Shown here: one piece after another, positions 1 through 6,428 of the stretch | Layout: the number at the start of each line of letters is the position of its first letter | Position numbering within the stretch: position 1 is the first letter of the stretch | Origin: Planosporangium thailandense | Lineage (GTDB): Bacteria > Actinomycetota > Actinomycetes > Mycobacteriales > Micromonosporaceae | DNA: 64,000 nt | NCBI RefSeq assembly: GCF_011947195.1 | Contig: NZ_JAATVY010000031.1 | Span: forward strand, 1-64,000 | Direction of reading: 5' to 3' | Program-made: the position numbers and the translations under genes | Notes under the pieces: generated by a model | Told to the model about the DNA's origin: nothing | Databases searched by the model: none | What the model saw: only the letters and a program-made list of their open reading frames with translations

Positions 1-1056
1 GGACTGCGGGTTCGACACGTCCGCCACGCTTCCGGGCGACCGCAGGCTCACCAGGTGCGCGGCCGGCGCGGCGAGATCCGGCTTGGCGTCGCCCTGCCAC
101 GTGGGTCCACGCCCCGACCACGTGGCGACCACGTCGTCGGTGCGAGCGGCGGTGCCGGACTCGTCCAGACCGCCCGCGGTCAGCAGCACCGGGTCGTTGC
201 CCGGTGACGACACCGTGCCCGCGCCCGGTCCGTCGTTACCGGCGGGCACGACCACCGTGACGCCACGCCGCCAGAGCGTCTCGAGCCCCTGGGTCAGCGG
301 GTCGATCTGGTACGGCAGCGGGCTGCCGGACGCCAGCGAGAGGTTGAGCACCTGCACCTCACCCGCGTGCTGGCTGACCCATTGCAGGCCGCGCAGCACG
401 GTGATGAGGTCGGTGTTGCCCTGCGCGTCGGCGACCTTCACGTCGATGAGCTTCGCCGCCGGCGCCACACCCCGGTACGCGCCACCGGACGCGGCGCCCG
501 AGCCGGCGATGAGGCCGGCCATGAAGGTGCCGTGACCGTAGCCGTCGCCGCCGCCCTTACCGGTCACGTCAACGCGTTTGACGACCTTCCCGGCCAGATC
601 CGGCACGTCGGCGATGCCCGTGTCCACCACGGCGACGGTGACCCCTCGGCCCTCGTTGCCGTCCCGGGGCAGGCCCAGCGTCTGCCGGACGGTGGACGCG
701 GGGCCACCGGTGTCCGCCGCCTTCGCGGCCGCTACCCGCAGTTCCCGCTGCGGTACGACCACCCATTGCGGGCCCAGTACCGCGCCCTGCGGCAGCCGCG
801 CCGCGACACCGTGCACCACGGGCAGGGACGCGAGGACCCTGCCGCCGGCCGCGCTGACCGCCGCGGCGGCGCTGTCGGCGTCGGCACCGGTCACCACGAC
901 CTCCCGCCACGCGCCCGCGGCTGTCGTGGGATTCGCGCTGGCGGTGCCGGGCAGCACAGTGGCCACGGCCGCCACAGCGGCCGTGGCCACCAGCCCGACC
1001 CGTCGAAGACGCGGCGGTGCCTTTCCCAGCGCCGCGCCGGTCACGTTCGGTTCCAT
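1..1056 (-). CDS. Subtilisin-like serine protease (S8), 3' end outside window
   Basis: This is a secreted subtilase that runs off the left edge, so only 352 codons are visible. I start it at the ATG at 1056, which has GGGGAGG about 12 bases upstream; an in-frame GTG lies four codons later. Residues 20-41 form a hydrophobic signal peptide with an A-S-A cleavage motif before Asn42. The catalytic Asp is D145 in VAVVDTGIA and the catalytic His is H175 in GHGTFMAG; the motif PAGNDGPG with the oxyanion-hole Asn follows. The nucleophilic Ser (GTS motif) would lie beyond coordinate 1 and cannot be checked. Residues 45-130 look like an inhibitor-type propeptide. It is the last gene visible in the leftward series after the two response regulators, but a hairpin and about 200 bp separate it from them, so it probably has its own promoter. 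Confidence 0.9.
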   Translation of the reverse strand, partial: MEPNVTGAALGKAPPRLRRVGLVATAAVAAVATVLPGTASANPTTAAGAWREVVVTGADADSAAAAVSAAGGRVLASLPVVHGVAARLPQGAVLGPQWVVVPQRELRVAAAKAADTGGPASTVRQTLGLPRDGNEGRGVTVAVVDTGIADVPDLAGKVVKRVDVTGKGGGDGYGHGTFMAGLIAGSGAASGGAYRGVAPAAKLIDVKVADAQGNTDLITVLRGLQWVSQHAGEVQVLNLSLASGSPLPYQIDPLTQGLETLWRRGVTVVVPAGNDGPGAGTVSSPGNDPVLLTAGGLDESGTAARTDDVVATWSGRGPTWQGDAKPDLAAPAAHLVSLRSPGSVADVSNPQS

Positions 1057-1172
1057 CCCTGGAACTCACCTCCCCGGTCCAAGCGAGTCCGATACGGACT
1101 CCACGGGTGCCGTCGGCAGTTCCAGCCCGGTCCTTAGAAAAATTCGCAGGTGAAAATGGGAACGCGTGTCCC

Positions 1173-1192
1173 CCGGATGGGCATCCATCCGG
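1173..1192 (-). terminator. Hairpin between response regulator and subtilase
   Basis: CCGGATGG and CCATCCGG form a perfect 8-bp stem around a 4-nt loop, about 65 bases past the response-regulator stop. No U-tract follows, as is usual for actinobacterial terminators. A less GC-rich stretch at about 1130-1160 beyond it may hold the subtilase promoter. Confidence 0.5.
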
Positions 1193-1232
1193 TCGACACG
1201 GCGTCGCCACGCGCTCGGCGCCCGTAAGAGTC

Positions 1233-1264
1233 TCGGCGGCTCAGACCTTCGGCGGCTCAGACCT
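1233..1264 (-). repeat. Perfect 16-bp direct repeat x2 spanning the stop codon
   Basis: Two identical 16-bp units, 1233-1248 and 1249-1264, each contain TGA on the minus strand. The first TGA met is the stop of the response-regulator gene (1259-1257); the second lies 16 bases on, in the next reading frame. This is one of a series of stop-linked repeats in the window. Confidence 0.8.
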
Positions 1265-1637
1265 CGGCGATCGGCCGTTCCCGCAGCAGCCCGCGGATGA
1301 GATAGAGCACCTCGTCGGCGCCGAAGGGCTTCGCGAGGTAGTAGTCGGCGCCGTCCGCCCACGCGCGGGCGGCGGAGTCCGCGTCGGCCGCGGCGGTCAG
1401 CAGGATGACGGGTACCGGATCGCCGTCCTGACCACGGATGCCGCGCAGCACTCCGTAGCCATCGAGGCCCGGCATCATCAGGTCGAGCACCACGCAGTCG
1501 GGCCGGCGCGCCTCGAACGCGCTCAGCGCGGCAAGCCCGTCCGCCGCCGTGCGTACCTCGTGCCCGTCCAGCTCCAACACGTCGGTCAGCAACTGTCGGA
1601 TCGCGGGCTCGTCGTCAACCACCAATATCAGTGCCAT
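1257..1637 (-). CDS. Single-domain response regulator (CheY-like receiver)
   Basis: The 126 residues are a receiver domain with no output domain. The acidic pocket is D8/D9, the phospho-acceptor is D52 in VVLDLMMPG, the conserved Thr is in ILLTAA and the conserved Lys is in YLAKPFG. I choose the ATG at 1637, which overlaps the TGA of the upstream REC-HDOD gene by one base (TGATG); a GTG one codon earlier is possible. Stand-alone receivers act by protein-protein contact, for example in phosphorelays or on motility and c-di-GMP enzymes. Translational coupling to the REC-HDOD gene suggests the two work in one signalling pathway. No histidine kinase lies beside them, so the phosphodonor is unknown. 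Confidence 0.92.
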   Translation of the reverse strand: MALILVVDDEPAIRQLLTDVLELDGHEVRTAADGLAALSAFEARRPDCVVLDLMMPGLDGYGVLRGIRGQDGDPVPVILLTAAADADSAARAWADGADYYLAKPFGADEVLYLIRGLLRERPIAEV

Positions 1638-2863
1638 CACGCCCTCTTCTTCTCATCGGCTCGATTAAGCCCCATATCGCCTATAAGCCACTCCCCCGCG
1701 CGTGCGGAGGCCTCCTCGGCTGCTCGTCGCCAGTCGACGGGCTGGGCCGTCAGCTGGGGATGCGCCAGGAGCTCAGCCAGCTCCTCGGCGGCGGTACGGG
1801 CGCCGGGGTCGCGCGCCTCGGTCTGCTGAATGAGCAGGTGCGCCGCCCGGACGGCGGCCGTCACGCCCAGGCCCGAGGCCGGGGGACGTTGCGGGAGATC
1901 ACGCTCGGCGACCGCCACCACGATCGGGTACGGCAACCCCCACAGGTGCAGCAGCTCGACGCCCACGTCCCGGTACGGCACGCCGCGGAAGTCCGCCGCC
2001 GCGAGATCTAGATCCGGATTCCCGCCGCTTCCCGCCGCGGCGAGGCAGACGAACCGGCCCACGTCCTGGAGCGACGCGGCGGCTTGCGCGTACGGGCGGT
2101 TCGCCGGCGAGGCCATCAGTCCGACGAGCTCCGTGGTCGCCATCGCATGCCGCCACACGACGCCCAGCTCCCGGACGACCGCCGGCCCCCACTGCGGGGA
2201 CGACCAGAGCAGCTGGCCGGTGTCGACCAGCGCCTGCAGGGTGGGTAGTCCGAGCACGCCGATCGCGTTCTCGACGGAGGCGACCCGGGCGCGGGCGCCG
2301 AAGACCGCCGAGTTCGACAGCTGGAGCAGCTTGGCCGTGAGCCCGACGTCGCGCGCGGCCGCCCGCGCCGCGGTGGAGAGCTCGATGGCGGCCGAGCCAA
2401 GGAGCGCGGTGAGGCGGTCGGCATGACCCGGCAGGGTCGGCAGGGCGCGTACGGCGCCGGCCAGGCGGCGCGCCTCGACGCGGTGCGTGGTGGACGTCAT
2501 GAAGGCGAGCTGGTCGATGACGGCCACGATGCTGTCGGCCTCGGCGGACTTGGCGAGAAAGCGGTGACCGGCGACGGCGCCCCGGAGCGCCTCCTCCCGC
2601 TCGGCGTCGCCGCTCACGACGACCCGGGCGACCCCGGGGTGGCGTTCGCTGACCCGGGTTAGCAGCTCAGCGCCGTCCATTCCGGGCATCCGCAGGTCGG
2701 ACACCACGACGTCGCGGGGCGACTCCGCCAAGAGATCGAGCGCTTCGGCGCCGCTCGTCACGAACGCCATGTCCCAGTCGCCGCGCTTACCGTGCAGTGA
2801 CCGACGCAGCCCGTCGAGGATGCGCGGTTCGTCGTCGACGAAGAGTACGCGTGCCCTGGTCAT
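1637..2863 (-). CDS. Response regulator with HDOD output domain
   Basis: The 408-residue protein has an N-terminal receiver (about residues 1-120; D10/D11 pocket, D56 phospho-acceptor in VVVSDLRMPG, Lys in FLAKSAE) followed by an HDOD domain (about 140-345), the catalytically inactive relative of HD-GYP phosphodiesterases. The HDOD part shows the usual helix pattern, such as LTAKLLQLSNSAVFG. HDOD proteins are protein-interaction outputs linked to c-di-GMP, motility and stress signalling; the exact partner here cannot be told. Its ATG overlaps the stop of a 46-codon ORF upstream (ATGA) and its own stop overlaps the next receiver gene, so three genes appear co-translated. The GGDEF-EAL protein at 6.4-8.5 kb is a possible functional relative. 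Confidence 0.9.
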   Translation of the reverse strand: MTRARVLFVDDEPRILDGLRRSLHGKRGDWDMAFVTSGAEALDLLAESPRDVVVSDLRMPGMDGAELLTRVSERHPGVARVVVSGDAEREEALRGAVAGHRFLAKSAEADSIVAVIDQLAFMTSTTHRVEARRLAGAVRALPTLPGHADRLTALLGSAAIELSTAARAAARDVGLTAKLLQLSNSAVFGARARVASVENAIGVLGLPTLQALVDTGQLLWSSPQWGPAVVRELGVVWRHAMATTELVGLMASPANRPYAQAAASLQDVGRFVCLAAAGSGGNPDLDLAAADFRGVPYRDVGVELLHLWGLPYPIVVAVAERDLPQRPPASGLGVTAAVRAAHLLIQQTEARDPGARTAAEELAELLAHPQLTAQPVDWRRAAEEASARAGEWLIGDMGLNRADEKKRA

Positions 2864-3000
2864 GCCGGGCCCGACAGCGTGGAGTCGTCCGGCGCGCGAT
2901 GCCGTACCGGCGGCATGCCGCTCGGCCCGCCCGGCCCGGCGTCAGTGCTCGGGCCTGGCGGTGTCGTCGCCGCCTCCGCGGACCGCGCCGTCTCGATCAT
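2860..3000 (-). CDS. Small 46-residue ORF leading the REC-HDOD operon
   Basis: This ORF of 46 codons starts at an ATG (3000) with a good CCAGGAGCG ribosome site immediately upstream and ends with TGA overlapping the REC-HDOD ATG in an ATGA junction. Both features are strong signs of a translated cistron. The product (start MIETARSAEAATTPPGP, end DDSTLSGPA) is rich in Pro, Gly and Ala, lacks a membrane segment and matches no family I know. It may be a leader cistron that couples translation, or a small partner of the HDOD regulator. There is no other gene in the 240-bp stretch between MscS and the regulator. Confidence 0.55.
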   Translation of the reverse strand: MIETARSAEAATTPPGPSTDAGPGGPSGMPPVRHRAPDDSTLSGPA

Positions 3001-3104
3001 CGCTCCTGGTTTTCGCTTCGCGGTGTCCCGGTCACTGGCCTTATCGGACTGCGAAGCGCCAAGTTGAGACGACGTTCGAGCTCAGATGTGCGACGCGGCT
3101 ACGC

Positions 3105-3836
3105 TCACCCGCCGTCGGCCGGGCGGGGCCCGGCGATCGCGTTCAGCACCTGGCTGTTGGGGATCGACAGCGTGCCCTCCGTCGACTGCAGCCGCAGGTA
3201 GGCGAGGCCGATCTCGAGCACGACGCCGTCGACGAAGCCGCCGAGCGCGCCCGACCGCAGGCGTACCTCCTGGCCGACGGTGAACGGGCGAGCCAGCAGC
3301 AGCACGATGCCGGCGAACAGGTTGGCGAGGGTCTGCTGACCGGCGATGCCGAACACGACACCGGTCAGCGCGCCGCCGAGGATGAGCTGGCTGATGGGTA
3401 CCGACAGCAGCCCAAGGGTGATCAGCAGGCAGGTGAACCCGCCGGACAACACGGTGACCAGTCGCAGCACGACCGCATGTGCGCTGCCGACGTGCGCCTG
3501 GGCCAGGTCGCGGATGTGGCCGGCGATGGCGAACACGGCGGTGAGCGACAGCACGGCGAAGGCCAGGGTGCCCCCGATCGCGATCAGCCGCTCGTGCAGC
3601 AGATGCGACTTGCGGCTGCCGAAGTCGGCCGCGGCGGTCGCCGCGACCAGCGCGAGTACCAGCAGGAGCAGCGTCCGCCAGGCGCTGCGCCACGCCGTCG
3701 AACCCGCCGTCGAACCCGCCGTCGCGTCGCCGGTCGTCGCGCCGGCCGGCGTTGGCGGTGGGTCGAGGCGGATCTCCTGGGTCGGGAGGTCGTGCGATCG
3801 AAGCGCGGCGTCGGGCTGCGGTGCGTTGTCGTTCAT
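3105..3836 (-). CDS. MscS-type small mechanosensitive channel
   Basis: An integral membrane protein of about 243 residues from the ATG at 3836 (a GTG at 3875 would add 13). After a polar N-terminus there are several hydrophobic segments (LLLLVLALVAATAAA, LAFAVLSLTAVFAIAG, LLITLGLLSVPISQ) and then the MscS pore signature GVVFGIAGQQTLANLFAGI with the following beta domain LARPFTVGQEVRLRSG and IPNSQVLN. It ends soon after the beta domain, so it lacks the large C-terminal alpha/beta cage of E. coli MscS. Such short channels release solutes on hypo-osmotic shock. Its start is divergent from the CtaG-like gene, with only about 110 bp between them. Confidence 0.88.
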   Translation of the reverse strand: MNDNAPQPDAALRSHDLPTQEIRLDPPPTPAGATTGDATAGSTAGSTAWRSAWRTLLLLVLALVAATAAADFGSRKSHLLHERLIAIGGTLAFAVLSLTAVFAIAGHIRDLAQAHVGSAHAVVLRLVTVLSGGFTCLLITLGLLSVPISQLILGGALTGVVFGIAGQQTLANLFAGIVLLLARPFTVGQEVRLRSGALGGFVDGVVLEIGLAYLRLQSTEGTLSIPNSQVLNAIAGPRPADGG

Positions 3837-3947
3837 GTCCTCGTCATCGGTCGGTCGGGGCGGTCGGCCCTCCACGGTACGAGGCGCACGCTGGGTGCTT
3901 CCTGAGTGTTGGGGCGGGCCCGGACGGCCGTCGTACGCTGGGGCACC

Positions 3948-5018
3948 GTGCGAAGCGTACCGGCGGTGGCGGATCTACTCAGTTACGGTGGCCCGCCACC
4001 GCCGACCCTCGCCGGCGCCGCGAGCGCCTGGCGGCTCGATCCGCTGCTGCTCGCGGTCGCACTGCTGGCCGCGGTCGGCTACCTCGCCGGAGTGGCGCGG
4101 GTGCACCGCGCCGGCGGGCGCTGGCCGGTCGCCCGTACCGCGGTCTTCGTCGGCCTGGGCCTCACCGGCCTGGCGGTGTCCGCGCTGGGCTGGCCCGAGG
4201 TGTACGCACCGGTGCTGTTCTCGGTCTACGCCGGGCAGGTGATGCTGCTCCTGCTGGTGGTACCGTTCCTGCTCGCGCTGGGCCGGCCGATCGGGCTGGC
4301 CCAGGCGGCGCTCGGCCCGACCGGGCGGGCGCGGCTGACGGCGGCCCTCGACAGCCGGTGGGCCCGGTTCTTCACGGTGCCGGTCGTCAGCCCACTACTG
4401 CTGGCCGCGGTCCCGTTCCTGATCTTCTTTACGCCGCTGTACCGGTTCTCGCTGACGCACGCCGCGCTGCTGTCGATCCTGCACCTGCTGCTGCTGGCGC
4501 TCGGGGCGGCCGTGCTGCTGCCGGTATGGGAGTCCGACACGGTGGACGCCCGGATCCCGTACGTGATCGTGACGCTGTTCGCGTTCATCGAACTGCTCGC
4601 CGACGCGGTGCCCGGCATCGTGATCCGGCTCGACACGCACCCGATCGCGGCGGGCTACTTCGCCATGCTGGCCCGCCCGTGGGGCCCCAGCCCGATCCAC
4701 GACCAGCAGCTGGGCGGCGACCTGATGTGGTGCGTCGGGGAAGCGATCGACCTGCCGTTCATCGTCATGCTGCTGGTGCAGTGGGTACGGTCGGACGCCC
4801 GGGACGCCGTCCGGGTCGACCGTGAACTCGACGCGATCGACGCGGCCGAGCGGGCGGCGGTCGGCGCCGGCCCGATCGGCGCCGGCCCGGTCGGCGCCGA
4901 CGACGCCGGGTCCGATGACGGCATGACCCGGCCCTGGTGGGAGGCGGACGCGTCGATTTTCGGCGACCGGGCCGCCCGCTACCAACGGCCCCCGGCACCG
5001 AGGGACGGTGACCGATAG
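3948..5018 (+). CDS. Cytochrome c oxidase assembly protein, CtaG/Caa3 family
   Basis: The protein has about 356 residues from the GTG at 3948 (RSVPAVADLL). The body has seven to nine hydrophobic segments in the order expected for the CtaG/Caa3-CtaG family, including YAGQVMLLLLVVPFLLALG, SILHLLLLALGAAVLLPVW and YVIVTLFAFIELLADAVPG, with the late motif PWGPSPIHDQQLGGDLMWC. In Gram-positive bacteria these proteins are needed for copper delivery to, or assembly of, caa3-type oxidases; that is family knowledge, and no oxidase subunit is adjacent here. The C-terminal 80 residues are charged and cytoplasmic, with a GAGPIGAGPVGA repeat. The stop TAG lies in the first unit of a 14-bp repeat array. Confidence 0.85.
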   Translation: MRSVPAVADLLSYGGPPPPTLAGAASAWRLDPLLLAVALLAAVGYLAGVARVHRAGGRWPVARTAVFVGLGLTGLAVSALGWPEVYAPVLFSVYAGQVMLLLLVVPFLLALGRPIGLAQAALGPTGRARLTAALDSRWARFFTVPVVSPLLLAAVPFLIFFTPLYRFSLTHAALLSILHLLLLALGAAVLLPVWESDTVDARIPYVIVTLFAFIELLADAVPGIVIRLDTHPIAAGYFAMLARPWGPSPIHDQQLGGDLMWCVGEAIDLPFIVMLLVQWVRSDARDAVRVDRELDAIDAAERAAVGAGPIGAGPVGADDAGSDDGMTRPWWEADASIFGDRAARYQRPPAPRDGDR

Positions 5019-5080
5019 GCGCTGACCGATAGGCGCTGACCGATAGGCGCTGACCGATAGGCGCTGACCGATAGGCGGTG
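5011..5080 (+). repeat. 14-bp tandem repeat x5 starting at the stop codon
   Basis: Five units of ACCGATAGGCGCTG lie head to tail at 5011-5024, 5025-5038, 5039-5052, 5053-5066 and 5067-5080; only the last differs, by one base (GGTG). The first unit contains the TAG stop of the upstream gene. Because 14 is not a multiple of three, the TAG and TGA in later units fall in all three frames. I see no gene in this stretch. Confidence 0.95.
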
Positions 5081-5119
5081 ACCGCTGGCGGCGACGCCCC
5101 GGGCGAACGGCCCCGTCAC

Positions 5120-5132
5120 CTACATCGTGTAG
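5120..5132. promoter_or_regulatory. CTACA-N3-TGTAG dyad upstream of the LCP gene
   Basis: A perfect 5-bp inverted repeat with a 3-bp spacer sits about 40 bp before the LCP start. BlaI/MecI-family repressors bind TACA...TGTA dyads, and a BlaI-like gene lies at 15.1-15.5 kb. The link is an inference from the motif alone; chance occurrence is possible. Confidence 0.35.
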
Positions 5133-5172
5133 TGTCAGGTGGCCTCCATGGCAGTGCGGGGCTGACGTAGGG

Positions 5173-6333
5173 GTGGAGATGGATGGGCACGGGTCCGGCG
5201 GCGCGTACGGCGCGCCGTGGCGGCAGGAGCGGCGGCAGGCGTGGTGGCGCCGGCTGCGTTGGCGGCGGGCGCTGGCCGTGTTCGCGGCCGTGGCGTGCGC
5301 GCTCACCGGCCTGGGGCTGATCGGCGCGGTGACCCTGGCGAGCCGCTTCGACAACTCCATCCACCGCGGCAACCTGCTCGGCAGCGCCCGTACGACGCCC
5401 GGCAAGGACGTGCACGGGCCGCTGAACTTCCTGCTGATCGGGTCGAACTACCGCACCCAGGACCCGTCCAACGGCGAGCGCGCCGACACGATCATGATCG
5501 TTCACGTCGCCAAGGACCTGAGCCACGCCTACCTCGTCTCGGTGCCCCGCGACCTGTACTACACGATCAAGCCGTACCCGCCGACCCAGTTCGCGGGCAG
5601 CACGGAGAAGATCGACGCGGCGCTCAACTACGGCGGAATGCCGCTCATGTCGCAGACCGTCTCCGACCTGACCGGGTTGAGGTTCGACGGCGCGGTGGAG
5701 GCCCGCTTCGACGGGTTCCAGCAGGCGGTACAGGCCCTCGGCGGCGTCGACCTGTGCGTGGACGAGAAGACCGTCTCCGTCCACATCGGCCATACCGCTG
5801 ACGGCAGGTACGCCATGCCGTACACCAACACCGGAGCCCACCCGATCCCGGTACCCGGCGTGACGCCTCAGGTGTACTACCCCGGTTGCCAGCACATGGT
5901 GCCCTGGCAGGCGCTCGACTACGTGCGCCAGCGGGAACTGCTGCCCAACGGCGACTACGACCGGCAGCGCCACCAGCAGCAGTTCATCACGGCGGTGCTC
6001 AAGCAGACCGCCTCGGCCGGCACCCTGACCGACCCGATCAAGCTCGACAAGACACTGCGCGCCATCGGCCAGGCGCTGACCATCGACACCAACGGCACCT
6101 CGGTCACCGACTTCGTCTACGCGCTCAAAGGCATCAAGGCCAGCTCACTGGTCGGGCTGAAGGCCCCGTCGCACCCGGAGGTGATCGGCAACACCTCGTA
6201 CGTCGTCGGGGAACCAGACCTTCCGGACCTCTGGGCGGCCATCCGCGACGACACCCTCGACGCGTACGCGGCGGCGCACCCGAGCCTCGTCAACCCGCTC
6301 GACGGGCACGCCGCTCCCCCGACCCAGGGCTGA
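5173..6333 (+). CDS. LytR-CpsA-Psr (LCP) family wall-polymer ligase
   Basis: A 386-residue type II membrane protein: a basic cytoplasmic tail, one membrane segment (about residues 32-58) and an extracellular LCP domain. Family motifs are present: NFLLIGSNYRTQDPSNGERADTI... with the Arg/Asp pair, the conserved SVPRDLYY, and the late arginines in QALDYVRQRELLPNGDYDRQ. LCP enzymes transfer lipid-linked glycopolymers such as teichoic acids or arabinogalactan to peptidoglycan. Two start codons are possible, GTG 5173 and ATG 5179; neither has a well-spaced ribosome site. The gene stands alone, convergent with the GGDEF-EAL gene, and a TACA/TGTA-type dyad lies upstream. Confidence 0.92.
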   Translation: MEMDGHGSGGAYGAPWRQERRQAWWRRLRWRRALAVFAAVACALTGLGLIGAVTLASRFDNSIHRGNLLGSARTTPGKDVHGPLNFLLIGSNYRTQDPSNGERADTIMIVHVAKDLSHAYLVSVPRDLYYTIKPYPPTQFAGSTEKIDAALNYGGMPLMSQTVSDLTGLRFDGAVEARFDGFQQAVQALGGVDLCVDEKTVSVHIGHTADGRYAMPYTNTGAHPIPVPGVTPQVYYPGCQHMVPWQALDYVRQRELLPNGDYDRQRHQQQFITAVLKQTASAGTLTDPIKLDKTLRAIGQALTIDTNGTSVTDFVYALKGIKASSLVGLKAPSHPEVIGNTSYVVGEPDLPDLWAAIRDDTLDAYAAAHPSLVNPLDGHAAPPTQG

Positions 6334-6344
6334 GCACCGCATCA

Positions 6345-6428
6345 CCTGCGACTGGCACTGCCCTACCAGGTGCGGGCGCTGTGCTACCAGGTGCGGGCGC
6401 TGCGCTACCGGGTGCTGGCGCTGCCCTA
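6345..6428 (-). repeat. 21-bp tandem repeat x4, each unit beginning with an in-frame TAG
   Basis: Read on the minus strand, units begin at 6428, 6407, 6386 and 6365, and each begins with TAG; the first TAG is the stop of the GGDEF-EAL gene. The inner two units differ at one position, the outer two are more diverged. The 21-bp period keeps all four stops in the same frame. The array fills almost the whole gap to the convergent LCP gene. Confidence 0.92.

Noticed and set aside
5011-5080. CRISPR-like repeat array.
   Set aside because: The units are 14 bp and directly abut, with no spacers, and there are no cas genes.
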